DNA of 64,000 nt from Marinilabilia rubra (GTDB lineage Bacteria > Bacteroidota > Bacteroidia > Bacteroidales > Marinilabiliaceae): positions 310,001 through 374,000 of the forward strand of contig NZ_QEWP01000003.1 of the NCBI RefSeq assembly GCF_003121985.1, read 5' to 3'. The notes beneath the pieces are model-generated. The model had not been told where the DNA came from and did no database searches. It saw only the letters and a list, made by a program, of their open reading frames with translations. The first letter of the stretch is position 1. Each line of letters starts with the position of its first letter. Below are positions 15,366 through 25,030 of this stretch, one piece after another. The position numbers were made by a program, and so were the translations under genes.

Positions 15366-17036
15366 CTAAAATAGTCCTGAGATAACACCATCATCATCAA
15401 TGTCGATATTCTCGGCGGCCGGTTTCCCTGGAAGCCCGGGCATGCGCATGATGTTACCCGTAATGGGAACAATAAATCCGGCCCCTGCGGCAATTTCTAT
15501 TTCACGTACCGTTACCACAAAATTTTCGGGACGTCCCAGTAATTTGGGATTATCAGACAAAGATTTCTGGGTTTTGGCAATGCAAACTGCTTTGTTATCG
15601 AGTCCCAGCTCAGCCACTACTTTCAAGTCTTTTTTGGCTTTAGCGGTATAATCAATTGCTTTAGCGCCATATATTTCCTTGGCAATGGTTTCAATCTTTT
15701 TCTCAACCGACCATTCCCAATCGTACAATGGTTGCATGGAAGAAGTGCAACTTTCAGCCGCTTCAGCTACCATCGTGGCCAATTCTTCCGCTCCTTCACC
15801 ACCTTTTGCCCAAACATCTGCCACAGCAACTTTAATCCCCAGCTCCTTACACTTCTTCACGATAACCTGAATTTCCTCCTCAGTGTCGGAAACAAAACGG
15901 TTAATAGCCACCACCGGACAGATGTTGAATTTCTGCATGTTTTCCACATGCTTTTCGAGGTTTTCCAAACCCTGACGGACTGCATCCACATTTGGTGAAT
16001 TCAACTCAGCTACAGACACCTCTCCATGGTATTTCAAAGCTCGTACGGTAGCTACCAGAACTGCTGCCTGAGGCTCAATACCTGCTGAAGCACATTTAAT
16101 ATCAAGGAATTTTTCGGCACCCAGATCAAAACCGAATCCTGCTTCAGTCACCACATAGTCTGACAATGAAAGTCCCATTTTTGTAGCCAGTACCGAGTTG
16201 GTCCCCTGAGCAATATTGGCAAAAGGGCCTCCATGTATGATGGCCGGATTTCCTTCCAGGGTCTGTACCAGATTGGGTTTGATGGCATCTTTCAGCAAAG
16301 CAGCCATGGCTCCCTGAGCATTCAGATCCCTTGCAAATACCGGTTTTTTATCGAAGGTATATCCTACAAAAATATTTCCAATCCGTTCTTTCAAGTCATG
16401 GAAATCTTCGGCCAGACAAAGAATGGCCATAATTTCGGAGGCTGCCGTAATGTTAAAACCGGTTTCACGGGGAATTCCTGAAGTTGTGCCTCCAAGGCCC
16501 ACAATAGTATTCCTCAAAGAGCGGTCGTTCATATCCATCACGCGTTTCCAATGAACGGTACGGGGATCAATATTGAGTGAGCTTCCATTGTTTTGGATAT
16601 TATTGTCGATCAATGCAGCCAAAAGATTGTTGGCCTTTTCTATGGCGGCGAAGTCACCCGTAAAATGAAGGTTGATATCCTCCATGGGGATGACCTGAGA
16701 ATGACCTCCGCCTGTAGCACCGCCTTTTATGCCAAGTACCGGCCCCAGACTGGGCTCCCGAAGCACCACAGTGGCTTGTTTTCCAATTCGGTTTAAACCT
16801 TCACTCAATCCTATGGAAATGGTGGTCTTCCCCTCTCCTGCCGGAGTTGGGGAAATAGCTGAAACCAATATCAGCTTTCGATTCTTTATCTTTTCTGAAT
16901 CAATCAAAGAAAGTGGTAATTTAGCTTTGTACTTTCCATAAAGTTCCAGATTGTCATCTGAGATTCCCAGTTTATGAGCTATCTTCTGAATGGGATTAAT
17001 CTCCGCCCTCCGGGCAATTTCTATATCACTTGACAT
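15366..17036 (-). CDS. fhs: Formate-tetrahydrofolate ligase
   Basis: ATP-dependent synthesis of 10-formyl-THF from formate, feeding purine and formyl-Met synthesis or the reverse in fermentative formate production. The 556 residues match the family length. The P-loop-like SPTPAGEGKTTISIGL is at about 62-77, followed by REPSLGPVLGIKGGATGGG (about 94-112), the HFTGDFAAIE block, and TEAGFGFDLGAEKF (about 297-310). The C-terminal GRPENFVVTVREIEIAAGAG and GNIMRMPGLPGKPAAENIDI are typical. It is a single-gene unit. Upstream 17037-17428 shows no consensus promoter that I can place with confidence. Confidence 0.97.
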   Translation of the reverse strand: MSSDIEIARRAEINPIQKIAHKLGISDDNLELYGKYKAKLPLSLIDSEKIKNRKLILVSAISPTPAGEGKTTISIGLSEGLNRIGKQATVVLREPSLGPVLGIKGGATGGGHSQVIPMEDINLHFTGDFAAIEKANNLLAALIDNNIQNNGSSLNIDPRTVHWKRVMDMNDRSLRNTIVGLGGTTSGIPRETGFNITAASEIMAILCLAEDFHDLKERIGNIFVGYTFDKKPVFARDLNAQGAMAALLKDAIKPNLVQTLEGNPAIIHGGPFANIAQGTNSVLATKMGLSLSDYVVTEAGFGFDLGAEKFLDIKCASAGIEPQAAVLVATVRALKYHGEVSVAELNSPNVDAVRQGLENLEKHVENMQKFNICPVVAINRFVSDTEEEIQVIVKKCKELGIKVAVADVWAKGGEGAEELATMVAEAAESCTSSMQPLYDWEWSVEKKIETIAKEIYGAKAIDYTAKAKKDLKVVAELGLDNKAVCIAKTQKSLSDNPKLLGRPENFVVTVREIEIAAGAGFIVPITGNIMRMPGLPGKPAAENIDIDDDGVISGLF

Positions 17037-17428
17037 ATTCTATTGGTTTATTGAGTTTTTAAAAAACCGACACGCCATTATATCGAACAAAAAAACAAAC
17101 ATGAATATATATAGAATTCTCGTAATGTCCAAGATCATTAATCAGTGAACTCCCTGCCATACTCCTCCCCGGCTTTCCATCAATCTACAGGGAAACACTT
17201 AAGCGGTTAAATCTGTTGTACCTCATAGGAATAGATCGTTAGATTTTTAGATACCTGCCTGACGGCAGTCGGGTAAGATTTAATACAAACCATATAGCAC
17301 TAATAAACAACACCTTAAAGCAACCATACACGTAATTATTAAAAGTTAATTTATAGCCTTTTTCAAAAGTTTAACTGAGTTCCGTCAAAGAGTTTTAATA
17401 TTAAATTTCATTTTAACACCCTGCAGAT
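17037..17428. other. Divergent intergenic region between fhs and the DUF255 gene
   Basis: It must hold both promoters. 17226-17250 is an inverted copy of the TCTAAAAATCTAACGATC element, followed by the imperfect hairpin CCTGCCTGACGGCAGTCGGG (17255-17275). The 17330-17428 part is AT-rich. No clear TAnnTTTG box was placed on either strand. Confidence 0.5.
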
Positions 17429-19459
17429 ATGAGCAATCAATCACATACCAATCCGCTTATTCACGAGTCGTCTCCATATCTTTTACAGCACGCTCACAAT
17501 CCGGTGGAGTGGCATCCCTGGAACCAAACGGTGCTGGACAAAGCACGCAAAGAGGACAAACTAATTTTGGTGAGCATTGGTTACTCTGCTTGCCACTGGT
17601 GCCATGTTATGGCTCATGAATGCTTTGAAGCCCCTGAAGTGGCAGGTCTTATGAATCAGCATTTCGTCTGCATCAAAGTGGACCGGGAGGAGCGACCTGA
17701 TGTGGACCACTTTTTCATGACCGCGGTTCAGCTAATGGGCATTCAGGGTGGATGGCCGCTTAATGTGGTCACATTGCCTGATGGACAACCATTCTGGGGC
17801 GGCACCTACTTCCCCAAACCTCAATGGATGGAAGTGCTCCAAAAAATCGAGCAGATATTCATTCAGGACAGGGAGAAGCTAACCCACCATGCCCATAATC
17901 TAACAACTGGCATACAGCAGGCTTCGCTTATACAGTCTGAAAAGTCGGATGACATTAACGTATCGGACATCCTAAATAATGCGACAGAAGCCTGGAGTCC
18001 GCAATGGGACAATGAATGGGGCGGATCGAAAGGAAAGCCCAAATTCCCCATGCCGGTGAATCTTAACTTCCTGCTTCACCTCAACTACCATACCCCGGAC
18101 GATTCATACCGCGGTTTTCTGGAAACTACGCTTCAAAAAATGGCACGCGGTGGCATATATGACCAGATTGGCGGAGGGTTTGCACGATATTCTGTTGATG
18201 AGTTTTGGAAAGTCCCCCATTTCGAAAAAATGCTTTACGACAACGCTCAGTTGATTGGATTATATGCTGATGCCTATGCAGCATTTCAAAAAGAGGAATA
18301 CAAAACAGTGGTTGAAGAGACAGTTGCCTTTGTTAAACGGGAATTAATGCATCCTTCAGGGGCTTTTTTCTCTGCTCTGGATGCCGACAGCGATGGCGAA
18401 GAAGGCAAATATTACACCTGGACAGAACCGACGCTTCTCAACATGCTCGGGAAAGACTTTCCGCTTTTTGCAGATTATTTCAACATCAATGAAAAAGGTT
18501 ACTGGGAAAACTGCCAATACATTCTGATGCGTGCAGAGAGTGATCCCGAATTTGCCCAAAAACACAACCTGTCTTTGGAAGAACTTCACAAGAAGCTACA
18601 AGAGTGGAAAGAGTTGTTGTTCAATAAAAGAGAAGAGCGTTTGCGCCCCGGATTGGATGATAAAACAGTCACCTCATGGAATGCACTGATGATTTCAGGA
18701 CTATGCAAGGCTTACAAAGCTCTTGGTGAGCATCTCTATAAAGATTTGGCAGAGAAAAACGGAGAGTTTGTTGAGCGTGAATTATTGTCAGACGATGGAA
18801 GCTTAAAGCACATCTGGAAGGATGGAAGACCTTCAATTAATGGTTTTATGGAGGACTATGCTTCGGTAACATCGGCTTTTATTGCCTTGTATGAAATCTC
18901 GGGAAACGAAGGCTGGATAGAAAAAGCGGAATCCATAGTTAAATATGCCAATGATCACTTCCTGGATGAAGAAAGCGGGCATTATACTTTTATGGAACAA
19001 GATCAGGAAGAGTTGCCATCCATCCATTACGAAACTCAGGATAATGTCATTCCTTCTGCCAATGCAATGATGGGACATGCGCTTTTCAAACTGGCTGCTC
19101 TGACCGACAATAACACCGACCATCAGGTTGCTGAAAATATGCTGAATACCATGCTTCCCAAATTTGAAAAATACCCGTGGGGCTTTGCACACTGGGGCAG
19201 TCTGATGCTAACGGTTCACAAAACTTCTTTTGAAGTGGTGGTCTCAGCCAACAAGCCTGAAGCCACCCTCAGCGAGCTACAGAAAAAATATCTTCCCAAT
19301 GTTCTCTGGGCACCTTTCAAACCAGAAGGTTCCGGAAAATTGAGCATTACAAATGGACGTAGGTCAGACGGTGAAACCACGATTTATGTTTGCTCTGAAG
19401 GAGCATGTCAATTGCCGGTACATTCGGTTGAGGAAGCGGAAAAATTGTTGGATGGGTAG
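17429..19459 (+). CDS. Thioredoxin-like/six-hairpin protein, DUF255 (YyaL/Spata20 type)
   Basis: 676-residue cytoplasmic protein of the widespread YyaL/SSP411 family. The N-terminal thioredoxin-like domain (about 1-165) begins with SPYLLQHAHNPVEWHPW and holds the SACHWCHVMAHECF motif, with Cys pairs like those of a redox fold. HFVCIKVDREERPDVDH and GGWPLNVVTLPDG follow. Residues about 200-600 form an alpha/alpha toroid with GGIYDQIGGGFARYSVD, VPHFEKMLYDNAQL, ALDADSDGEEGKYYTW and GLDDKTVTSWNALM. The biochemical role is not established; a glycan- or redox-related role is assumed for the family. It is a single gene. Confidence 0.9.
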   Translation: MSNQSHTNPLIHESSPYLLQHAHNPVEWHPWNQTVLDKARKEDKLILVSIGYSACHWCHVMAHECFEAPEVAGLMNQHFVCIKVDREERPDVDHFFMTAVQLMGIQGGWPLNVVTLPDGQPFWGGTYFPKPQWMEVLQKIEQIFIQDREKLTHHAHNLTTGIQQASLIQSEKSDDINVSDILNNATEAWSPQWDNEWGGSKGKPKFPMPVNLNFLLHLNYHTPDDSYRGFLETTLQKMARGGIYDQIGGGFARYSVDEFWKVPHFEKMLYDNAQLIGLYADAYAAFQKEEYKTVVEETVAFVKRELMHPSGAFFSALDADSDGEEGKYYTWTEPTLLNMLGKDFPLFADYFNINEKGYWENCQYILMRAESDPEFAQKHNLSLEELHKKLQEWKELLFNKREERLRPGLDDKTVTSWNALMISGLCKAYKALGEHLYKDLAEKNGEFVERELLSDDGSLKHIWKDGRPSINGFMEDYASVTSAFIALYEISGNEGWIEKAESIVKYANDHFLDEESGHYTFMEQDQEELPSIHYETQDNVIPSANAMMGHALFKLAALTDNNTDHQVAENMLNTMLPKFEKYPWGFAHWGSLMLTVHKTSFEVVVSANKPEATLSELQKKYLPNVLWAPFKPEGSGKLSITNGRRSDGETTIYVCSEGACQLPVHSVEEAEKLLDG

Positions 19460-19761
19460 GTGAACCTATTTTAAGGTATTTCAGGTCATTGAAATTTTTA
19501 CAACAGAGGACGCAGGGAGACGCGGAGAGATTTTTTGTTGGAAATATGGAGCTTTCATGGTCCTCTTTCGGAGTAAACCAATGACATTCGCCACCTTCGG
19601 AGTCGGTCAACATTCTGCAATTTGCCTTCTATAAACATGAGAGACCTTCGGCCTCCGGATATTTAAGGAGTTAAGCCCCAACCTTGACCCTGGAGGTGGT
19701 CACATATTTATAGAAACCCAGCCTTACCGGTAATGCCAAACCCCGAAGGTGGTCCTACCCC
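19460..19761. other. Intergenic region, repeats only
   Basis: Contains GAGGACGCAGGGAGACGCGG (19505-19524), related to the CACAGAGG-type repeat, and a stretch with CTTCGGCCTCCGGATATTTA (19648-19667) that has a degenerate partner at 45465-45530 (GAGGCCGAAGGTCTCC). No gene is supported. Confidence 0.5.
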
Positions 19762-19974
19762 TCACTCCTCTGGTTCCTTTTTACAAGTGTTCATTCCCAC
19801 CAGAGAATAAAGGCCACAGATTCTGAAGGCTGCTGTCAACAATAAAACAATTGCCAAAATCAGGAAAATGGTGCCGGTAGTTCCCGTAACAACACCGGAG
19901 AAATAAAGAATAGCCAAAATGGCTGCGATTACAATTCGGATCACCCGATCCAACGGGCCAACGTTCTTTTTCAT
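19762..19974 (-). CDS. DUF2892 small inner-membrane protein
   Basis: 70 residues from the ATG at 19974, giving the family start MKKNVGPLDRVIRIVIAAIL. Two membrane helices follow (about 10-28 and 32-50), then FRICGLYSLVGMNTCK with two conserved Cys, typical of the YgaP-C/DUF2892 family. The longer upstream reading is rejected because this start is the usual one. Members often sit beside rhodanese or sulfur genes; none is found here. Function unknown. Confidence 0.85.
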   Translation of the reverse strand: MKKNVGPLDRVIRIVIAAILAILYFSGVVTGTTGTIFLILAIVLLLTAAFRICGLYSLVGMNTCKKEPEE

Positions 19975-20825
19975 GGCGATGGTTTTTTGTTTATTCAAAT
20001 GTATTTCTTTAATAAACAAACAACAAAGTGCTTTGGTTGTCATTCATGCTTTTGGGGATAAATATGGGTGGAAGGTGAGATGGTAGATTGGTTTAATGGC
20101 AATAAGATGTGACGACGCTTTATAGTTGAAAGAAAATGAAGGAAGGAGCCAGATTACCCGCTGTCTTCAAAAGTCCCGGAGGGACGAAATATCGGTAGAA
20201 ATAAAATGGAAGTTATAAATGAGTGCCGTAGGTACAGAATGAGGATTTTTCTATCCGGGATCCGCGACAAAAAACCTTTACGCTTTAACCTACAGATATT
20301 TATAGATTGTAAAGGCTGTAGTTTAAAATGGCGATTTTATTGAATTCCACCAATGCCTTCCTGGCGGTAAGCAGGGCAGACATGGGGGCAAATTTAAATA
20401 ACCCCGGGCACACCTGCCAGGGGTGAATATATGGATATGATTAGTTTTTGGATGAGGCCAACATCCTATAAACCACTACAGTACCCGGAACAGTTGGCCT
20501 CTTATCAGGAACGTACAAGAAACATCGAACACTTGAAAAGCCCCCCTCATACAGAAGAACCTCCCTGTCGCTGAAAGCGGCGAATCCGAATAACCCTCCC
20601 GAATTTGTCGGGACAGGCTCTGGCGAAAGTCCCGGGGATTGGATGCACTATCTCCCCTAAGATCCCTGATAAGGGGTCAACATCCTCCAGCTCTTTTGCA
20701 GGTCGAGCTCTTTGCATCTTGATCCCTGTTAGTTAACTTAATCAATCAGGAAAAAGGTATCCTCGATCTTAATTCAACTCTCTTCGATCAACCTACGGTA
20801 TTCATCCAGATAGCTCTCGCTTTCC

Positions 20826-20930
20826 GAATTAGTTGGCCCCTTTCAGGGACCCAGTGCCGGGAGCATGTTTAACCCCGGGACAGTTGCCCCGGGGTTATTT
20901 AAGTTCGCCCCTTATCAGGGACTTGATGGA
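20826..20930 (+). repeat. Dispersed repeat family F
   Basis: AGTTGGCCCCTTTCAGGGAC, a GTTGCCCCGGGGTTATTTAA block, then TTCGCCCCTTATCAGGGACT. A second copy is at 50580-50670 and a shorter inverted one at 20379-20405. The units contain CCCCGGGG and CCCTxxTCAGGGA self-complementary parts, so they can form hairpins. Confidence 0.7.
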
Positions 20931-21024
20931 TTAGCCCTACTTGTGTCATTCACAAGGTACGTAATTTATAGAAAGAGCCTAATTGATAACATCATCGCAA
21001 ATATAAACTACAGCCATTATCAAA

Positions 21025-21064
21025 AAAAGCCGCCCAACTAATCCATGTTAGCTAAGCGGCTTTT
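21025..21064 (-). terminator. Intrinsic terminator of typA
   Basis: Arms AAAAGCCGC (21025-21033) and GCGGCTTTT (21056-21064). Read on the minus strand the stem is followed by a T-run (complement of AAAAAAA at 21022-21028). It lies 25 bp after the typA stop. Confidence 0.85.
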
Positions 21065-21089
21065 GATTATATCTTTAAAGACAATCTAA

Positions 21090-22892
21090 TTAACCATTCT
21101 TGGCCAGTCTCTTCCGCTCATGCTCCTGAAGGAGAATTTTACGCAGGCGAATGTGCTTAGGGGTTACCTCTACATACTCATCTCCCTGAATATACTCCAA
21201 CGCCTCTTCCAGACTGAAAATGATAGGTGGTACCAGCTTGGTTTTTTCATCAGAGCCGGAAGTACGCATGTTGGTGAGTTTTTTCTCCTTCGTTACATTC
21301 ACCGTCAGGTCGCCATCACGGCTGTTTTCACCAATCACCTGTCCCAGGTAAATCTCTTCCATGGGATGAACAAAGAATTTACCTCGGTCCTGAAGTTTAT
21401 CCAAGGCATAGGCAATGGCTTTTCCTGATTCCATCGCAATCAGAGAACCATTCTGACGCTTGTTGATTTCTCCTTTCCAGGGCTGAAACTCAACAAAACG
21501 GTGGGCCATAATGGCTTCCCCGGCAGTGGCAGTCAGTAGATTGTTACGCATTCCGATGATACCTCTGGAAGGAATGTTAAATTCCAGAACAACTCTTTCG
21601 CCTTTGCGCTCCATCGACAAAAGTTCGCCTTTACGCTGAGTCACCATTTCTATTGCGCGACCGCTGTATTCATCAGGCAGGTCGATGGTCAACTCCTCTA
21701 CAGGTTCATGCTTTTCACCGGCTATTTCTTTGATAATAACCCGTGGCTGTCCAACCTGCAATTCATAACCTTCGCGACGCATGGTTTCAATCAAAACCGA
21801 CAAGTGCAATACACCCCGTCCGTAAACATTCCAGGCATCAGCAGAGTTGGTATCTTCAACCCTTAATGCCAGATTCCGCTCCAGCTCTTTATCCAGACGA
21901 TCTTTGATGTGGCGTGAAGTCACATATTTACCATCTTTACCAAAGAAAGGTGAGTTGTTGATGGTAAACAACATACTCATAGTAGGCTCATCAATGGCAA
22001 TGGGATCCAATGGCTCGGGATTTTCAGAATCACAAATACTGTCACCAATATCGAACTCTTCCAAACCAATAATAGCGCCCAGTTCACCATTAGGAATCAC
22101 ATCTGTCGCGGTGCGCCCAAGTCCGTCAAACACGTTCAATTCTTTGATTCTGGTTTTCTTAACAGAACCATCACGGCTAACCACCGCTACATTTTGTCCG
22201 GTCTTTAAAGAGCCACGGTGCATACGTCCGATGGCAATTCGTCCCACATATGGTGAATACTCCAAAGAAGTGATCAACATCTGGGGAGTTCCTTTTCTTT
22301 CCTCGGGTACCGGAATATGCTCCACAATGGCATCCATCACCGCAGAAATATCGTTGGTTTGTTCCTTCCAGTCGGTTGACATCCAGCCATCACGTGCCGA
22401 TCCGTAAACAGTAGGGAAATCCAGCTGGTCTTCGTTGGCATTTAAGCTGAACATCAGGTCGAAGACCATCTCCTGAACCTCTTCAGGCCGACAGTTGGGC
22501 TTATCCACTTTATTGATAACAACAATGGGTTTCAATCCTAGTGCCAAAGCTTTCTGGAGGACAAACCGGGTCTGTGGCATAGGGCCTTCAAAGGCATCTA
22601 CCAGCAACAAAACACCATCGGCCATATTAAGTACCCGTTCCACTTCACCTCCAAAGTCGGAGTGACCCGGAGTATCTATGATATTTATTTTGTGATCGTT
22701 CCAAACCATAGAGGCATTCTTGGAAAGGATGGTAATGCCTCGCTCCTTTTCGAGATCATTGCTGTCCATAATCAACTCTCCCACTTGCTGATGTTCCCTG
22801 AAAAGCTTCCCGGCTTTCAACATCTCATCAACCAGCGTGGTTTTACCATGGTCTACGTGGGCAATGATCGCTACATTTCTGATTGTCTGCAT
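21090..22892 (-). CDS. typA: Ribosome-associated GTPase TypA/BipA
   Basis: Translational GTPase of the EF-G/LepA group that helps 50S assembly and stress growth. The 600 residues match the family. G motifs are [12 protein letters not shown] (G1, about 11-22), RGITI (G2), [12 protein letters not shown] (G3, about 74-85) and NKVDKPN (G4, about 128-134). The beta-barrel domain II, domain III with [22 protein letters not shown], domain V ([17 protein letters not shown]) and the TypA-specific C-terminal domain ([16 protein letters not shown] through the basic C-terminus) follow. It is a single-gene unit with its own promoter box and terminator. Confidence 0.98.
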   Translation of the reverse strand: MQTIRNVAIIAHVDHGKTTLVDEMLKAGKLFREHQQVGELIMDSNDLEKERGITILSKNASMVWNDHKINIIDTPGHSDFGGEVERVLNMADGVLLLVDAFEGPMPQTRFVLQKALALGLKPIVVINKVDKPNCRPEEVQEMVFDLMFSLNANEDQLDFPTVYGSARDGWMSTDWKEQTNDISAVMDAIVEHIPVPEERKGTPQMLITSLEYSPYVGRIAIGRMHRGSLKTGQNVAVVSRDGSVKKTRIKELNVFDGLGRTATDVIPNGELGAIIGLEEFDIGDSICDSENPEPLDPIAIDEPTMSMLFTINNSPFFGKDGKYVTSRHIKDRLDKELERNLALRVEDTNSADAWNVYGRGVLHLSVLIETMRREGYELQVGQPRVIIKEIAGEKHEPVEELTIDLPDEYSGRAIEMVTQRKGELLSMERKGERVVLEFNIPSRGIIGMRNNLLTATAGEAIMAHRFVEFQPWKGEINKRQNGSLIAMESGKAIAYALDKLQDRGKFFVHPMEEIYLGQVIGENSRDGDLTVNVTKEKKLTNMRTSGSDEKTKLVPPIIFSLEEALEYIQGDEYVEVTPKHIRLRKILLQEHERKRLAKNG

Positions 22893-22914
22893 AATTCTTT
22901 CTTAAAATAGCGTG

Positions 22915-22922
22915 CAAAAGTA
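22915..22922 (-). promoter_or_regulatory. -7 box of typA
   Basis: Minus-strand TACTTTTG matches TAnnTTTG and predicts a leader of about 15 nt. The box is inside a short hairpin (AGCGT/ACGCT arms at 22910-22926). No -33 element is seen at 19 bp. Confidence 0.5.
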
Positions 22923-23341
22923 CGCTTTTTATATACAATGAGCATGCAACCTGACCTTTATCTGGTGTTAAATTTATTTAACAAGAAAAACGGGTCGGTA
23001 AGCAGTTCTGATTTTTTATTGCTAGTTACTGATAACAAAAACATTAAAGGCTTGAAAATATTCTTTGGTTTGTATTCAAAGTTATGGCATATCAAGTCAA
23101 TCAGGCAATAGTTACAGCTTGTGAATATCCCCGTCAGCGACTATAGCAATAATAGTTCTTTACCAGTACCCTGTCTCAAATGGTCTTCGTTTAGAGTTGG
23201 TTTTACACCAGTGCCAACAAAAATCATTTCATTCACAAACAACGTCCTTCAATAACACAAAAAACTCACTATCAATCACTAAATAAAAGCTCACGAAAAA
23301 AAGTTCAACTTTTTTCAAAGAATATGATACTTTGTATTGCA

Positions 23342-23368
23342 TAGTACTAATTTTTATACATATATTTG
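23342..23368 (+). promoter_or_regulatory. Promoter and palindrome ahead of the PadR cluster
   Basis: TATATTTG (23361-23368) is a -7 consensus match. The perfect palindrome TAGTACTA (23342-23349) sits in the spacer region 11 bp upstream of it, a fitting place for a PadR repressor site. The palindrome and box are read directly; binding by the PadR protein encoded at 23687 is inferred. Confidence 0.45.
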
Positions 23369-23414
23369 TAATACCTTATTCATTGTATAATCGGGTATTA
23401 TAAACAATGTCAAA

Positions 23415-23681
23415 ATGGTCTTAACAGGAAAAGAAAAGCAAAACCCTGAACGCAGAGTTAAGAGATATACTCCCGTGGTACTCTTCATCGGGATAATCTT
23501 TTTAGTTCTGCTTATCCCGGGGAAGCAACAAAGACCCTTGTCGCGCGACACTAGATTACCCATACCACCCGAAGAGAGTTTTGAACGAGATGTCAAACAA
23601 TTCTCCGAACCAGATTCGGGGAGGGAAAAATCAGCCATTGGTGCTTCGGCAGTAATGATTGGTTTACCATTTAAAAACTAA
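23415..23681 (+). CDS. Small single-pass membrane protein, uncertain
   Basis: 88-residue ORF with a basic N-terminus (KEKQNPERRVKRY), one strong hydrophobic stretch TPVVLFIGIIFLVLLIP (about 19-35) and a polar tail. No family is recognised. In its favour: it follows a consensus -7 box and ends 5 bp before the PadR start, so it would be the first gene of that operon. Against: an equally long ORF runs on the other strand, and its composition is unremarkable. Confidence 0.45.
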   Translation: MVLTGKEKQNPERRVKRYTPVVLFIGIIFLVLLIPGKQQRPLSRDTRLPIPPEESFERDVKQFSEPDSGREKSAIGASAVMIGLPFKN

Positions 23682-23686
23682 AGAGT

Positions 23687-24043
23687 ATGAAGATTGAAAA
23701 CGCCAAAGCCCAGATGCGAAAGGGAGTGCTCGAGTATTGCATCCTTTCCGTTCTATCAAGGGGCGATGCTTATGCGTCAGACATCATCAACGAAATGAAA
23801 GAGGCGCGAATCATCGTGGTGGAAGGCACATTGTACCCCCTTCTTACCCGGCTCAAAAATGCCGGGCTTCTTTCCTACCGTTGGGAAGAATCAACCCAGG
23901 GGCCACCACGAAAGTATTACGAATTGACCGATCGGGGTCAGGAATTTCTTCAGGAGCTTGACACATCCTGGAAAGAACTAGTAGATTCTGTTCATTTCAT
24001 CCATTCTAAAAACAACAATCATGAAGAAAGTAGTGACCATTAA
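23687..24043 (+). CDS. PadR-family transcriptional regulator
   Basis: 118 residues with the PadR winged helix: RKGVLEYCILSVLSRGDAYA (about 10-29) with the conserved start of the fold, ASDIINEMKEARIIVVEGTL as recognition region, TLYPLLTRLKNAGLLSYRW and PPRKYYELTDRGQEFL as wing. The C-terminal helix for dimerisation is short. Its last 23 bp overlap the next gene, pointing to tight coupling with the PspC proteins. In Bacteroidota such PadR-PspC pairs are common and presumed to be an envelope-stress circuit. A candidate site is the palindrome at 23342-23349. Confidence 0.94.
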   Translation: MKIENAKAQMRKGVLEYCILSVLSRGDAYASDIINEMKEARIIVVEGTLYPLLTRLKNAGLLSYRWEESTQGPPRKYYELTDRGQEFLQELDTSWKELVDSVHFIHSKNNNHEESSDH

Positions 24044-24983
24044 CATAGCAGGCCGCTCATTCTATATAGATGAAGATGCTTTTGCACGACTTGACCAGTA
24101 CCTGAAAAAACTGGAGACCTGGTCGCGTGAGAAAGAAGGTGGCCGGGAAATGCTAAGTGACATCGAAAGTCGAATAAGAGAACTCTTCGAAGATAAAATT
24201 GACCCCTCAACCGGCGTCATCTCAATTGATCTGGTAAAGGAAATCATCAATACCATGGGGCAGCCCGAAGATTTCGCAGAAGAAGAGGGAAGTGAAAGCT
24301 CCCGGGAACCGGCCGGTGAAGAATCCACCTATACTCAGGTTCCTCCCCGCAGGCGCTTGTATCGCGATATAGAAGACCGTGTATTGGGAGGTGTTTGCTC
24401 AGGTATTGCTGCCTATTTCAACATCGACAGAGTGATTGTCAGAGTTCTGTTCGCGATTCTCCCATTTCTCAGTTTCGGGGCTATCATCCCCATTTACATC
24501 ATTCTGTGGATAGCCATCCCTCCTGCTCTGACGGCAACCCAAAGACTAGAGATGAGAGGTCATGATGTTAATATTTCCAACATTGAGAAGAATATCAAAA
24601 ATGAGTACGACGAAGTAAAAAGAAAATTTCAGCAATCTTCGGCCTATAAAAAAGGCGAAGACTACCTGGGTCGATTCCGAAAGCGTGATCGAACTGCCCT
24701 GATTGTGACAGCAGTGGTGTTGGGCATCATTGTACTGGCCAATTTGGTAAGCGTCCCTTTCCACCTGGGTTTTATGCCGGCCTTCCATTTTGAAATGCCG
24801 TTTGGGCACTTCGGTTTTCCCGGCATTTTTCCGCTGGTGCTGATTTTACTTATCCTCGGACTGGCATTCCGGTCTGCTCTTAAGGGATTTCTTATTCTCA
24901 TCGGTATCCTTTTAGCTCTGGCGTTCATTTTTAAGCTGTTCGGTTTCTTCGCCTGGCCACATGTTATGCATGCGGTAATGTAA
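24021..24983 (+). CDS. PspC-domain membrane protein (first copy)
   Basis: 320 residues. Residues 1-85 are a soluble domain with TINIAGRSFYIDEDAFARLD and LSDIESRIRELFEDKI; the second PspC gene has a clear relative of it. The PspC domain (about 113-175) reads RRLYRDIEDRVLGGVCSGIA and includes a membrane helix ending in ILWIAIPPAL. A charged linker (about 176-225) precedes two or three further C-terminal helices rich in His and Phe (FHLGFMPAFHFEMPFGHFGF). PspC-type proteins sense membrane stress. It overlaps the PadR gene by 23 bp. Confidence 0.88.
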   Translation: MKKVVTINIAGRSFYIDEDAFARLDQYLKKLETWSREKEGGREMLSDIESRIRELFEDKIDPSTGVISIDLVKEIINTMGQPEDFAEEEGSESSREPAGEESTYTQVPPRRRLYRDIEDRVLGGVCSGIAAYFNIDRVIVRVLFAILPFLSFGAIIPIYIILWIAIPPALTATQRLEMRGHDVNISNIEKNIKNEYDEVKRKFQQSSAYKKGEDYLGRFRKRDRTALIVTAVVLGIIVLANLVSVPFHLGFMPAFHFEMPFGHFGFPGIFPLVLILLILGLAFRSALKGFLILIGILLALAFIFKLFGFFAWPHVMHAVM

Positions 24984-25030
24984 TCAGAAAGCTAATGAGT
25001 TGAAGAACCCTTGAAAAACAAAAAAAAGAA

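Larger units (their letters stand above)
19975..21089. other. Long intergenic region with repeat families
   Basis: 1.1 kb with no gene that I can support. 20168-20240 is an inverted family B copy. 20379-20405 (GGGGGCAAATTTAAATAACC...) and 20826-20930 belong to family F, which is also present between thiE and thiG (50580-50670). 20600-20640 holds CCCGAATTTGTCGGGACAGG. The typA terminator is at 21025-21064. I looked for an RNA gene and saw no tRNA or rRNA fold. Confidence 0.55.
22893..23414. other. Divergent region between typA and the PadR cluster
   Basis: The typA -7 box lies at 22915-22922. The PadR-cluster promoter region is at 23342-23368. The middle (22940-23320) is AT-rich with no ORF, repeat or hairpin that I can support. 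Confidence 0.5.

Noticed and set aside
19975-21089. Possible structural RNA or hidden gene in the 1.1-kb gap
   Set aside because: Only repeat families and the typA terminator were recognised. No tRNA, rRNA, SRP RNA or tmRNA motif was found by eye.
23354-23638. Minus-strand ORF antisense to the small membrane ORF
   Set aside because: No family match, no promoter, and it overlaps a promoter region on the other strand.
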